Below, in pieces: positions 32,947-42,225 of a stretch of DNA of 64,000 nucleotides. Every line of letters starts with the position of its first letter. Positions within the stretch are counted from its first letter, which is position 1. Position numbers and translations under genes: made by a program. The notes below the pieces were generated by a model. The model had not been told where the DNA came from. It was given only the letters and a program-made list of their open reading frames with translations, and ran no database searches. Source of the stretch: NAT127 sp034717695 (lineage in GTDB: Bacteria; Pseudomonadota; Gammaproteobacteria; Pseudomonadales; Porticoccaceae); assembly GCA_034717695.1 (NCBI GenBank), contig JAYELS010000057.1, positions 57,451 through 121,450 on the forward strand. The letters are read 5' to 3'.

Positions 32947-34089
32947 TCAGTCGTGCCGTGGCGATTTGATCCGGGGAAAGGGCCGCCGCTGGTCTCGATC
33001 CGGGCTTTGCAGGCGGGCGAGGGCCCAGGTGATGTGTTCAGCCACCAGCGGCGGCGCGCCTTCGAGGGCGTCCGTGAGCGCGCGGATCGCTTCGCCGCGG
33101 GCGCTGCCGTTGCCGAGGCCCACCGCGAGGTTGCGCCGCCAGCGCTGGTAGCCGATGCGGCGGATGGGTGATCCCGCGGTACGGGCCTCGAACTGGTCCT
33201 CGGTCCAGCGGAACAGGTCGACCAGGTCCGCATCGGCGAGGCCATGGCGCGGCCGGAAATCGCCCTCGGCACTGGCTGTTGCGTAGCGGTTCCAGGGGCA
33301 GATGGCCTGGCAGTCGTCGCACCCGAAAACCCGGTTGCCCATCAGCGGTCGCAGCGACTCGGGGATGGCGCCCGGATGTTCGATGGTGAGGTAGGAGATG
33401 CAGCGCCGCGCATCGAGCTGGTAGGGGGCGGGAAAGGCGTCGGTGGGGCAGATGGACAGGCAGGCGGAGCAGCTGCCGCAACGGTCGGGCTGGGCCGGTT
33501 CGTCGACGGGCAGTGGCAGGCTGGTGTAGATCTCGCCGAGGAAAAACCAGGAGCCGGCCTCGCTGTTGATGATAAGGGTGTGCTTACCCATCCAGCCGAG
33601 GCCGGCCTTCGCCGCCAGGGGCTTCTCCAGCACTGGCGCGCTGTCCACGAAGGGGCGCTGGGCGGGCTCGTTCAGTTCCGGGTGTTCCGCCGTCCAGGCC
33701 GCGATGCGCCGCGCCAGTTCCGTCAGGCGCTTGCGCACCGTCTTGTGGTAGTCGCGACCGAGGGCGTAGCGGGAGATATAGGCCTTGTCCCGATTGCGAA
33801 GGGTGGCGATGAGATTGCTTTCCGGCGGCAGGTAATCCATTCGCGCGCAGATGACCCGTTGCGTACTCGGCACCAGCTGGGCCGGTTCCCAGCGCCTGGG
33901 GCCGTGGCTGCCCATCCAGGCCATGTCGCCGTGGTAGCCTCGCGCCAGCCAATCCCGAAGCCGTTCAGCGGGCGCGGCAAGATCGGTGTCGGTGATCGCC
34001 ACCTGCTGAAACCCGAGTTCAGCGCCCCAGGCGCGGATGGCGCTGGCGAGCTGGGCGAGGTCCGCTGTGGTGCCGGGGTCGTCGAGCAT
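32947..34089 (-). CDS. queG: Epoxyqueuosine reductase
   Basis: Cobalamin-dependent enzyme with two [4Fe-4S] clusters; last step of queuosine synthesis in tRNA. The 380-residue product (ATG at 34089, MLDDPGTTADLAQLASAIRAWG) has CGSCSACLSICPTDAF (about residue 188) and FGCDDCQAICPWN (about residue 240) for the clusters, the family's ARMDYLPPES and SYLTIEHPG, and a C-terminal HEAT-like segment. Completes, with queA and tgt, three queuosine genes in this window. Divergent from nnrD. Confidence 0.95.
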   Translation of the reverse strand: MLDDPGTTADLAQLASAIRAWGAELGFQQVAITDTDLAAPAERLRDWLARGYHGDMAWMGSHGPRRWEPAQLVPSTQRVICARMDYLPPESNLIATLRNRDKAYISRYALGRDYHKTVRKRLTELARRIAAWTAEHPELNEPAQRPFVDSAPVLEKPLAAKAGLGWMGKHTLIINSEAGSWFFLGEIYTSLPLPVDEPAQPDRCGSCSACLSICPTDAFPAPYQLDARRCISYLTIEHPGAIPESLRPLMGNRVFGCDDCQAICPWNRYATASAEGDFRPRHGLADADLVDLFRWTEDQFEARTAGSPIRRIGYQRWRRNLAVGLGNGSARGEAIRALTDALEGAPPLVAEHITWALARLQSPDRDQRRPFPRIKSPRHD

Positions 34090-34121
34090 GAATTGGCCGT
34101 GGCGGGATGGGGTGGTTTCCG

Positions 34122-34127
34122 TATAAT
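34122..34127 (+). promoter_or_regulatory. -10 element upstream of nnrD
   Basis: Consensus TATAAT in the 85-base queG-nnrD divergent region, 47 bases before the nnrD ATG; no convincing -35. Confidence 0.45.
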
Positions 34128-34174
34128 TCTGCCAGACTCCCACCCTTTGATCGCCTGTTTTCAGCGGATTTCCC

Positions 34175-35683
34175 ATGGCCAGACTCCCCGATACGCTCTA
34201 CACCGCGCGCCAGGTTCGCGAACTCGACCGCCTCGCCATCGAGGAATGCGGCATCCCCGGGCTGGTGCTGATGAAGCGCGCGGGTCGCGCCACCCTCGAG
34301 GCGTTGCTCGAACGCTGGCCTGATCCGGATGAGATCACGGTCTTTTGCGGCGCCGGCAACAATGGCGGCGATGGCTATATCGTGGCGGCCCTGGCGTTGC
34401 AGCAGGGTATCCCCGCCCGGGTCGTCCAGCTTGCCTCCGACGACAAGCTGGCGGGGGATGCCCGCCGCGCCCTGGATTACGCCAGGGCGGAGCGGGTGCC
34501 GATCCTGCCCTGGCCCGATGCCGCGGTGCCCACCTCGGGTGTGGTCGTCGATGCCTTGCTGGGTATCGGCATCCGGGGTGAGGTGCGCGGCGAGTTTGCC
34601 GACGCCATTGCCGCGATCAACGGCTGTCCGCTGCCGGTGGTGGCGGTGGATATTCCCTCCGGACTTTGCGCCGACCGGGGAGCGGCCCTGGGTGCCTGCG
34701 TGCGGGCCGATCTCACGGTCACTTTCATCGGCGTCAAGCAGGGGCTGCGCACAGGCCAGGGCCCGGCGGCGGGGGATCTGGTATTCGATGACCTGGGTGT
34801 CCCCGACAGCATCCATGCCCACCTCGAGCCCTCGGTGCGGGTGCTTCATTGGCCGACCCTCTCCCTGGGGCTGACACCCCGGCCCGCCGACGCCCACAAG
34901 GGGCAGTTTGGCCATGTCATGGTGATCGGCGGTGATATCGGCTACGGCGGCGCGGTGCTGATGGCGGCGGAAGCTGCCCTCGCCACTGGCGCGGGTCTGG
35001 TGAGTGTCGCCACCCGGCCCGAACATGTCGCCCCGGTCCTGGCCCGCTGCCCTGAGGTGATGGCGGTGGGGGTCACCTCGGGGCAGGCGCTGGAACCCTG
35101 GCTGTCGCGGCCTTCGGTGCTGGTCATCGGCCCCGGCCTCGGGCGCTCGCCCTGGTCCGAGCAGATGTTGCAGAAGGCCGTTGCCAGCGGGCTGCCCATG
35201 GTGGTGGACGCCGACGCCCTCAATATTCTCTCCGAAGGGCGGGTTGCCGCCTCGGCGGACAGCAGCGGCTGGCTGTTGACCCCACACCCCGGGGAGGCGG
35301 CGCGGCTTCTCGGCATCAGCGCCTCCGAGGTGCAGGCGGACAGGTTCGCGGCACTGGCCGCACTTAGGGAAAAATTCCACGGCACGCTGGTGCTGAAGGG
35401 CGTCGGCTCGCTGATTTGCGGCCCGGATCGCCCGCTGGCCCTGTGCCCCCACGGCAACCCCGGCATGGCCAGTGGCGGCATGGGGGATGTGCTCAGCGGT
35501 GTCCTCGGTGGTTTGCTGGCCCAGGGCCTCGGCCCCTGGCAGGCGGCGACCCTCGGCGTCTGCGTCCACTCCCTGGCTGCGGACGACGCCGCCCGCGACC
35601 TCGGGCAGCGGGGCCTCAGGGCCACCGATCTGATCGCGCCGCTGCGGGCCCGGCTGAATGATCGGGAGGTCGGCCTAGGGTGA
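34175..35683 (+). CDS. nnrD: Bifunctional NAD(P)H-hydrate epimerase/dehydratase
   Basis: Metabolite-repair enzyme of 502 residues that restores hydrated NADH/NADPH. The N-terminal YjeF_N half has FCGAGNNGGDGYIVAALAL (epimerase, about residue 55); the C-terminal carbohydrate-kinase-like half has HKGQFGHVMVIGGD, LTPHPGEAARLL, VLKGVGSLI and GNPGMASGGMGDVLSGVLGG (ADP-dependent dehydratase). Overlaps the start of tsaE by four bases (GTGA). Confidence 0.95.
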   Translation: MARLPDTLYTARQVRELDRLAIEECGIPGLVLMKRAGRATLEALLERWPDPDEITVFCGAGNNGGDGYIVAALALQQGIPARVVQLASDDKLAGDARRALDYARAERVPILPWPDAAVPTSGVVVDALLGIGIRGEVRGEFADAIAAINGCPLPVVAVDIPSGLCADRGAALGACVRADLTVTFIGVKQGLRTGQGPAAGDLVFDDLGVPDSIHAHLEPSVRVLHWPTLSLGLTPRPADAHKGQFGHVMVIGGDIGYGGAVLMAAEAALATGAGLVSVATRPEHVAPVLARCPEVMAVGVTSGQALEPWLSRPSVLVIGPGLGRSPWSEQMLQKAVASGLPMVVDADALNILSEGRVAASADSSGWLLTPHPGEAARLLGISASEVQADRFAALAALREKFHGTLVLKGVGSLICGPDRPLALCPHGNPGMASGGMGDVLSGVLGGLLAQGLGPWQAATLGVCVHSLAADDAARDLGQRGLRATDLIAPLRARLNDREVGLG

Positions 35684-36147
35684 GCAGCCAGGTCTTCACG
35701 ATCTACCTGGAGGGGGAGGAGGCCATGGTGGCCTTCGGTCGTCGCCTGGGCGGATTGCTGACCGCCGGTGTCATTTATCTTCACGGAGATCTGGGGGCGG
35801 GAAAGACCACACTGGCCCGGGGAATTCTCCGCGCCCGGGGATATGCCGGGGCGGTGAAAAGCCCCACCTTTACCCTGGTGGAACCCTATGAGTTCGACCA
35901 GGGTGGCGTCTACCACTTCGACCTCTACCGGCTGGTGGATGGCGAGGAATTGGAGTACATGGGTATTCGTGATTTCTTCCGCTCAGACAGTCTCTGTCTG
36001 GTGGAGTGGCCGGAGCGGGGGGGCGACTACCTGCCGCCGCCGGATCTGGATATCCAGCTGAGTGTTGAGGGCAAGGGACGGGGGGTGGTTATAATGGCCC
36101 TTTCCCACCAGGGTCAGCGGGCATTGGTCGAGTTGCATGGGGATTGA
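35680..36147 (+). CDS. tsaE: tRNA threonylcarbamoyladenosine synthesis ATPase TsaE
   Basis: ATPase of the TsaBDE complex that makes t6A37 in ANN-decoding tRNAs; 155 residues. Walker A HGDLGAGKTTLARGIL (about residues 35-49), then VKSPTFTLVEPYE and HFDLYRLVDGEELEYMG and LVEWPERG. GTG start overlaps the nnrD stop. Its 3' end overlaps the ATG of amiB by 11 bases; a TATAAT at 36090-36095 may add an internal promoter for amiB. Confidence 0.95.
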   Translation: MSSQVFTIYLEGEEAMVAFGRRLGGLLTAGVIYLHGDLGAGKTTLARGILRARGYAGAVKSPTFTLVEPYEFDQGGVYHFDLYRLVDGEELEYMGIRDFFRSDSLCLVEWPERGGDYLPPPDLDIQLSVEGKGRGVVIMALSHQGQRALVELHGD

Positions 36148-37501
36148 CGGCGGGGCGAGGATCTTGTCGCGGGGCGGTCAACACAAGGCGTTTCCCTTCC
36201 TGGCGGCGCTGGTGTTGCTGTGCCTGAGCGTCGATTCCCTGGCCGCCGTGGTGCACAGCGTGCGTCTGTGGCGGGCGCCGGATCACACCCGCCTGGTGTT
36301 CGATCTCAGCGCCGGCACCGAGCACTCCCTGTTCGCCCTGGAAAATCCCGATCGCCTGGTGGTGGACATCACCGACATCCACCTTGCCGCCGATCTCGAT
36401 TCCCTCGATCTCAAGGGCACCCCCATCAGCAGCATTCGCTCGGCCCGCCGGGATGGCAAGCACCTGCGCATCGTGCTCGACCTGCGCCAGCCGGTAAAAC
36501 CCCGCAGTTTCCCCCTGAAAGCCAACGAGCAATACGGCGATCGCCTGGTGCTCGATCTTTACGATATCGAGAAGGACAGCGAGAAGCGTGTCGCCGATGT
36601 GGTCCCGGGCAAGGAGGGCAAGCGGGATATCCTGGTGGGCATCGACGCCGGCCACGGCGGCGAGGATCCGGGTGCCATCGGACCCAACCGCATTTACGAA
36701 AAGCAGGTGGTGATGGCCATCAGCCAGGAACTCAAGCGCCTGGTGGACAACGAGCCCGGCTTTCGCGGTGTGCTGATCCGCACCGGGGATTACTACATTC
36801 CCCTGCGCAAGCGCACCGACATTGCCCGGGAGCACCGCGTCGACCTGTTCGTCTCCATTCACGCCGATGCATTCAAGAACCCCGCCGCTCGGGGCGCCTC
36901 GGTGTTTGCCCTGTCCCCCGGCGGCGCCACCAGTGAAACGGCGGGCTACCTGGCGGAGCGGGAAAACCGCGCCGACCTCATCGGCGGGGTTGGCAGCGTC
37001 AAGATCAGCGACAAGGACAGGGTGCTGGCCAGCGTGCTGCTCGACCTGTCCATGACCGCCACCCTCAACAGCAGCCTCGACGTGGGCAAGGAAGTGCTGG
37101 GGGAGATGGGCGCCATCGCCCGGCTGCACAAGCGCCATGTGGAGCAGGCGGGGTTCCTGGTGCTCAAATCCCCGGACATCCCTTCGATACTGGTGGAGAC
37201 CGGCTTTATCTCCAACCCCACCGAGGCCCGCCAACTGGCGGATCGCAACTACCAGCAGCGGATGGCGCGGGCCATCTTTGCCGGCATCAAGCGCTACTTT
37301 TACAACAGCCCGCCCCTTGGCACCTGGGTGGCGGCCAACGGGGGCGGTGGCGCGGAGCGGGTGTACGTGATCGCCCGGGGCGATACCCTGTCTGGCATCG
37401 CCGCCCGGCATAACATCAGTGTCGATGCATTGCTGCGCCACAACAGCCTCAGCTCCACCAATATCCGGGTGGGGCAGCGCATCAAGATTCCCTCCACCTG
37501 A
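36137..37501 (+). CDS. amiB: N-acetylmuramoyl-L-alanine amidase with AMIN and LysM domains
   Basis: Periplasmic zinc amidase that splits septal peptidoglycan for daughter-cell separation. Of 454 residues, the first ~35 contain a hydrophobic export signal (FLAALVLLCLSVDSLA), then an AMIN domain (about 40-145), Amidase_3 with the zinc-site IDAGHGGEDPGAIGP (about 170) and SIHADAF, and the C-terminal LysM YVIARGDTLSGIAARHNISVDALLRHN (about 410-452). The domain order is that of Pseudomonas AmiB. Located in tsaE-amiB-mutL-miaA. Confidence 0.95.
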   Translation: MGIDGGARILSRGGQHKAFPFLAALVLLCLSVDSLAAVVHSVRLWRAPDHTRLVFDLSAGTEHSLFALENPDRLVVDITDIHLAADLDSLDLKGTPISSIRSARRDGKHLRIVLDLRQPVKPRSFPLKANEQYGDRLVLDLYDIEKDSEKRVADVVPGKEGKRDILVGIDAGHGGEDPGAIGPNRIYEKQVVMAISQELKRLVDNEPGFRGVLIRTGDYYIPLRKRTDIAREHRVDLFVSIHADAFKNPAARGASVFALSPGGATSETAGYLAERENRADLIGGVGSVKISDKDRVLASVLLDLSMTATLNSSLDVGKEVLGEMGAIARLHKRHVEQAGFLVLKSPDIPSILVETGFISNPTEARQLADRNYQQRMARAIFAGIKRYFYNSPPLGTWVAANGGGGAERVYVIARGDTLSGIAARHNISVDALLRHNSLSSTNIRVGQRIKIPST

Positions 37502-37518
37502 GCCAGACCCGGGACACC

Positions 37519-39342
37519 ATGCCACGAATACAGCTGCTCAGCCCCCGCCTCGCCAACCAGATCGCCGCCGGCGAAGTGGTGGAGCGTCCCGCCTCGGTGG
37601 TCAAGGAACTGGTGGAAAACAGCCTGGATGCCGGTGCCCGGCGCATCGACATCGACATCGACGCTGGGGGTGTCAAGCTGGTCAGGGTGCGGGACGATGG
37701 CGCCGGCATCGAGGCCGATGATCTGCCCCTGGCCCTCAGCCGCCACGCCACCAGCAAGATCGCCGATCTCGACGACCTCGAAGCGGTCGCCACCCTGGGC
37801 TTCCGCGGCGAGGCCCTGGCCAGCATCGCCTCCGTGGCCCGCCTCGAACTGCTCACCAATACCGCCGAGTCGGGCCCTGGCTGGCGCGCCCGGGGGGAGG
37901 GCAGGGACATGGCGGTGGATGTCGACCGGGTCCAGCATCCCCGCGGCACCACCGTGGAGGTGCGCGACCTGTTCTTCAACACCCCGGCGCGGCGCAAGTT
38001 TCTACGCGCCGAAAAGACCGAGTTCGGTCGCATCGACGACATCATCCGCAAGCTGGCCCTGAGTCGGTTCGACGTCACCTTCAATCTGCGCCACAACGGC
38101 AAGCCGGTGCACAGCCTGCGGGCCGCCGCCAACCAGCTCGAACAGGAGCGCCGGGTGGCCGCCATCTGCGGGCCGGCATTCATGGAAAATGCCCTCTACA
38201 TCGATCAGTCGCGACCGGGATTGCGGCTCTGGGGCTGGATGGGATTGCCGACCTTTTCCCGCAGCCAGGCGGACCTCCAGTATTTTTTCGTCAACGGCCG
38301 GGTGATCCGCGACAAGGTGGTGTCCCATGCCGTGCGCCAGGCCTACCGCGACGTGCTCTACCATGATCGCCACCCGGCCTATACCCTCTTTTTCGAGCTC
38401 GACCCCGCCGAGGTGGATGTCAACGTCCACCCCACCAAGCACGAGGTGCGGTTCCGGGAGAGTCGCGCTGTCCACGACTTCCTGTTCAGCACCCTGCACC
38501 GGGCGGTGGCGGATATTCGCCCGGGCGGTTCCCGGGACGACGCCGGCGCAGCGGATGGCGCCGAACATCCCGTGCCAGCGCCAACCTCGCTTCCGACCCC
38601 CGTGCAGCGGACCTTCGGCGGTCTGGCGCGGGGAGCGGGCAACGGCTGGTCGGGGACGCCGGATCGCGGGCGGGTCGCCACCACCCTCGCCCACTACGGC
38701 GACCTCCACCAGGGCGGCATGGTTGCGCACGCTGGTGAAGCCGGGGAGGTGGTCGATGTTCCGCCCCTCGGCTATGCCATCGCCCAGCTCAAGGGCGTTT
38801 ACATTCTCGCCGAGAATGCCGAGGGGCTGGTGATCGTCGACATGCACGCCGCCCACGAGCGCATCAATTACGAGCGCATGAAGAAGGCGTTCGAGGCGAG
38901 CAGCGTCACGTCCCAGCCGCTGCTGGTGCCCGAGAGCATCGCGGTGAGCGAGCGGGAGGCGGATTGTGCCGAGGAGCACGCCGGCCTGTTCAACGCCCTG
39001 GGGTTCGCACTGCAGCGCGCCGGGCCGGAAAGCCTCCTGATCCGGGAAATCCCCGCCCTGTTGCGGGGTTCCGAGGCGGAACCCCTGGTGCGCGATGTGA
39101 TTTCCGATCTGCTGGAGTACGGCACCAGCGACCGCATCCGCGCCCATATCGACGACATTCTCTCCACCATGGCCTGCCACGGTTCGGTGCGGGCCAATCG
39201 TCGCTTGGGGCTCACGGAAATGAATGCACTGCTGCGGGACATGGAGGAGACCGAGCGCAGCGGTCAGTGCAATCACGGACGGCCCACCTGGAGCCAGCTG
39301 AGTCTCGCCGAGCTCGATCAGTTGTTTCTGCGGGGGCGCTAG
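37519..39342 (+). CDS. mutL: DNA mismatch repair protein MutL
   Basis: GHKL ATPase of 607 residues coupling MutS recognition to strand removal. N-terminal ATPase motifs: QIAAGEVVERPASVVKELVENSLDAGA, DDGAGI, TLGFRGEALASI. The C-terminal dimerisation domain carries the endonuclease metal-binding motif DMHAAHERINYE (about residue 441), matching D(M/Q)HAxxExxxxE, and QCNHGRPT near the end. This indicates an endonuclease-active MutL, expected where MutH is absent. The stop overlaps the miaA start by one base. Confidence 0.96.
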   Translation: MPRIQLLSPRLANQIAAGEVVERPASVVKELVENSLDAGARRIDIDIDAGGVKLVRVRDDGAGIEADDLPLALSRHATSKIADLDDLEAVATLGFRGEALASIASVARLELLTNTAESGPGWRARGEGRDMAVDVDRVQHPRGTTVEVRDLFFNTPARRKFLRAEKTEFGRIDDIIRKLALSRFDVTFNLRHNGKPVHSLRAAANQLEQERRVAAICGPAFMENALYIDQSRPGLRLWGWMGLPTFSRSQADLQYFFVNGRVIRDKVVSHAVRQAYRDVLYHDRHPAYTLFFELDPAEVDVNVHPTKHEVRFRESRAVHDFLFSTLHRAVADIRPGGSRDDAGAADGAEHPVPAPTSLPTPVQRTFGGLARGAGNGWSGTPDRGRVATTLAHYGDLHQGGMVAHAGEAGEVVDVPPLGYAIAQLKGVYILAENAEGLVIVDMHAAHERINYERMKKAFEASSVTSQPLLVPESIAVSEREADCAEEHAGLFNALGFALQRAGPESLLIREIPALLRGSEAEPLVRDVISDLLEYGTSDRIRAHIDDILSTMACHGSVRANRRLGLTEMNALLRDMEETERSGQCNHGRPTWSQLSLAELDQLFLRGR

Positions 39343-40334
39343 TGACCGCCGTCGACGCCGGCGTCAGGCCGCTGGCGATCTTCCTGATGGGCCCCACCGC
39401 CTCCGGCAAGACCGACCTGGCGGCGCGCCTTGTGGCCCACCTGCCCGCGGAGATCATCAGCGTCGACTCCGCCCTGGTCTACCGGGGCATGGACATCGGC
39501 AGCGCCAAGCCCGACGCCGCCTTTCTGGCCCGGGCACCCCATCACCTGATCGACATACGGGATCCGGCCGAGGCCTATTCCGCCGCCGACTTTGCCGCCG
39601 ACGCCATCCCACTGATGGCGGACATTGCAGCCCGCGGGCGTATTCCCCTGCTGGTGGGGGGCACCATGCTGTATTTTCGGGTATTGCTGGAGGGTCTGGC
39701 CGCCTTGCCGCCCTCCGATCCCGAGGTGCGCGCCGCCATCAATCGGGAGGCGGCACTGCTCGGCTGGCCGGCGCTGCACCGGCAACTGGCCGCCGTTGAT
39801 CCCGCGAGCGCCGCGCAACTGCACCCCAATCACTCCCAGCGGATCCAGCGCGCCCTGGAGGTCCACCGGCTCACCGGCATTCCCGCCAGCGAGCTCAAGG
39901 GGCGGACGGGTGCCTGGACGGTGAAGCCCATAGGCGATGACTATCGGATCGTCCAGTTCGGCCTCTTGCCCAACAGCCGCCAGCTGCTCCACGAGCGTAT
40001 TGCCCGGCGTTTTGCCGCCATGCTGGAACAGGGGTTGGTCGAGGAGGTCAAACGGCTCCGCGACCGGGGCGATCTGTCGGTGGACATGCCCTCCATCAGG
40101 GCAGTGGGCTACCGCCAGGTGTGGGGTTGGCTGGCGGGGGAGTACGGCGTCGAGGAGATGCGGGCCCGGGCGGTGGCCGCCACCCGTCAGCTGGCCAAGC
40201 GCCAGCTCACCTGGCTTCGGGGTTGGCCCGGCCTGCGGATCATCACCCTCGACGATGAGGCCGGGAATCCGCGAAGTGGCGAGGAATTGGTAGGGAACTG
40301 CTTGAAAATTTTGCAAAACAGTCCCATATACTAG
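39342..40334 (+). CDS. miaA: tRNA dimethylallyltransferase
   Basis: Adds an isopentenyl group to A37 of tRNAs that read UNN codons. The 330-residue product from the GTG at 39342 has the P-loop FLMGPTASGKTDLA, the DMAPP/tRNA motifs SVDSALVYRGMDIGSAKP and HHLIDIRDPAEAYSAADF, LVGGTMLYF and RAVGYRQVW. GTG start overlaps the mutL TAG by one base. Precedes hfq as in E. coli and Pseudomonas. Confidence 0.96.
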   Translation: MTAVDAGVRPLAIFLMGPTASGKTDLAARLVAHLPAEIISVDSALVYRGMDIGSAKPDAAFLARAPHHLIDIRDPAEAYSAADFAADAIPLMADIAARGRIPLLVGGTMLYFRVLLEGLAALPPSDPEVRAAINREAALLGWPALHRQLAAVDPASAAQLHPNHSQRIQRALEVHRLTGIPASELKGRTGAWTVKPIGDDYRIVQFGLLPNSRQLLHERIARRFAAMLEQGLVEEVKRLRDRGDLSVDMPSIRAVGYRQVWGWLAGEYGVEEMRARAVAATRQLAKRQLTWLRGWPGLRIITLDDEAGNPRSGEELVGNCLKILQNSPIY

Positions 40335-40451
40335 CTACAGCCCTGTTGCTATGATAGGCGGGCAAGCTGAGTGGCCGTTCGACGGCATGGTTGCGCCCGA
40401 TGATGGATACTTTTTTGATGGCGCTTTTTTTATTGGATAAGGAGAGAGATC

Positions 40452-40715
40452 ATGTCAAAAGGGCATAATCTACAAGACCCTTTTTTGAACCTGCTCCGCA
40501 AGGAGCGTGTACCTGTATCGATTTTTCTGGTCAACGGCATCAAGCTGCAGGGCCAGATCGAATCGTTCGACCAATTCGTCGTCCTGCTGAAAAACACCGT
40601 GAGCCAGATGGTCTACAAGCACGCCATCTCCACGGTCGTTCCTTCGCGGCCCGTTCGGCTGCCCCCCGTGGCTCCCCAGGAGTCCGAAGAGGGTGCCGAG
40701 GGTGATGACGACTGA
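40452..40715 (+). CDS. hfq: RNA chaperone Hfq
   Basis: Hexameric Sm-like chaperone that pairs small RNAs with mRNAs; 87 residues. The core MSKGHNLQDPFLNLLRKERV, then VNGIKLQGQIESFDQF and the Sm2 motif YKHAIS are unchanged from other Gammaproteobacteria. The short C-terminal tail is strongly acidic (EESEEGAEGDDD-like). AAGGAGAG precedes the ATG. A TTGAAA (40302-40307) and TATACT (40327-40332), 19 bases apart, inside the end of miaA may be its own promoter. Confidence 0.98.
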   Translation: MSKGHNLQDPFLNLLRKERVPVSIFLVNGIKLQGQIESFDQFVVLLKNTVSQMVYKHAISTVVPSRPVRLPPVAPQESEEGAEGDDD

Positions 40716-40848
40716 CAGCCCGTTGACGGGCGGCCCGCGTCGTTTCGGCGTGGCCGTGGAGGTGCGCCGGGCCCTTTGCCCTGTGCCTTTCCAGCGGCCC
40801 CTGCCGAACGCGACCCGGCCCGCCCCGATCGGCCCCCAGGAGGCCTGA

Positions 40849-42168
40849 TTGTTTTTTGACCGCCCTGAATCCGGGGAACTGGCAATTCTGGTCCATATGG
40901 ACCTGCACAGTGAAAACGAACCGGATGACCCCAGGGAGTTTGAAGAGCTGGTTCTCTCCGCTGGTGGTGATCCCGTCGAATTCATCACGGGACACCGTTC
41001 CGCTCCCAATGCCAAATACTTCGTCGGCACCGGCAAATTGCAGGAGCTGTGCGAGGCCGTGGAGCGCCATTGTGCCGAGCTGGTGATCTTCAATCACAAC
41101 CTCACCCCCAGCCAGGAGCGCAACCTGGAAAAGGAACTGAAGTGCCGGGTGCTCGACCGCACCGGCCTCATCCTCGATATCTTTGCCCAGCGGGCGCGCA
41201 CCTACGAGGGCAAGCTCCAGGTGGAGCTCGCCCAGTTGCAGCACATGGCCACCCGCCTGGTGCGGGGCTGGACCCACCTGGAGCGCCAGAAAGGCGGTAT
41301 CGGCCTGCGGGGCCCGGGTGAAACCCAGCTCGAAACCGACCGCCGGCTGCTGCGGGGCCGCATCAAGGCCATCCAGAAGCGCCTCGAGAAGGTGCGCGGC
41401 CAGCGGGAGCAGGGGCGTCGATCCCGCACCCGGGCGGAGGTGCCCACGGTATCCCTGGTGGGCTACACCAACGCCGGCAAGTCGACCCTGTTCAACCGCC
41501 TGACCGACGCCGACGTGCTCGCCGCCAACCAGTTGTTCGCCACCCTCGACCCCACCATGCGCCGCCTTGAATTGCCGGAGCTCGGCCCGGTGATCCTCGC
41601 CGATACGGTGGGTTTCATCAGTCATTTGCCCCACAAGCTGGTGGAGGCCTTCAGCGCCACCCTCGAGGAGGCGGCGAGCGCCAGCCTGCTGCTCCACGTG
41701 GTGGACGCCCCCAGCGAGGAGCGCCAGCGCAACATGGCCAGTGTCGCCGAGGTGCTGCGGGACATCGGCGCCGCCGACAATGCCCAGCTGCTGGTGTACA
41801 ACAAGATCGACCTGCTGACCGGCACGGGGCCCCATATCGATCGCGACGATCAGGGCGTGCCCCTGGCGGTGTGGGTGTCGGCGGCCACCGGCGCGGGGCT
41901 CGATCTGCTGATCCAGGCGATCCGCGAGCGGCTAGGCAATGAAATGGTCAGCGGCCGCTACTATCTGCCGCCCCACCTCGCCCGGCTGCGGGCGCGCTTC
42001 TACGCAGCGGGCGCCATTCTCGACGACGAGCCCACCGAGGACGGCGGTGCCATCCTGCGCCTCAGCTTGCCCGCCGCCGACTTCAACCGTCTGCTCAAGA
42101 GTGAGTCCCTGGGCGCCGCCGACCTGCCGCCGCTGATGGATTCCCCCGTCCTGGCCGAAAGTGCCTGA
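40849..42168 (+). CDS. hflX: GTPase HflX (ribosome-associated)
   Basis: Ribosome-splitting GTPase of 439 residues. N-terminal HflX domain (IVGDELSPAQ-like region reads FNHNLTPSQERNLEKEL, then DRTGLILDIFAQRA), the LERQKGGIGLRGPGETQLETDRR linker, and the G-domain with G1 VGYTNAGKSTLFN (about residue 205), G3 DTVGFI and G4 NKID. The start is a TTG at 40849 after AGGAGG; it yields MFFDRPESGELAILVH, the family N-terminus, and no ATG fits. Confidence 0.94.
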   Translation: MFFDRPESGELAILVHMDLHSENEPDDPREFEELVLSAGGDPVEFITGHRSAPNAKYFVGTGKLQELCEAVERHCAELVIFNHNLTPSQERNLEKELKCRVLDRTGLILDIFAQRARTYEGKLQVELAQLQHMATRLVRGWTHLERQKGGIGLRGPGETQLETDRRLLRGRIKAIQKRLEKVRGQREQGRRSRTRAEVPTVSLVGYTNAGKSTLFNRLTDADVLAANQLFATLDPTMRRLELPELGPVILADTVGFISHLPHKLVEAFSATLEEAASASLLLHVVDAPSEERQRNMASVAEVLRDIGAADNAQLLVYNKIDLLTGTGPHIDRDDQGVPLAVWVSAATGAGLDLLIQAIRERLGNEMVSGRYYLPPHLARLRARFYAAGAILDDEPTEDGGAILRLSLPAADFNRLLKSESLGAADLPPLMDSPVLAESA

Positions 42169-42225
42169 CGCCCAACAGGCGTCTTGCTAGAATGGCCCCC
42201 CAGATATCTGCACGGAGAAAAATCA

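Noticed and set aside
40716..40848. Possible small RNA or gene between hfq and hflX
   Set aside because: Only a short GCCCGT/ACGGGC stem after hfq without a T-run; no promoter or terminator pattern.
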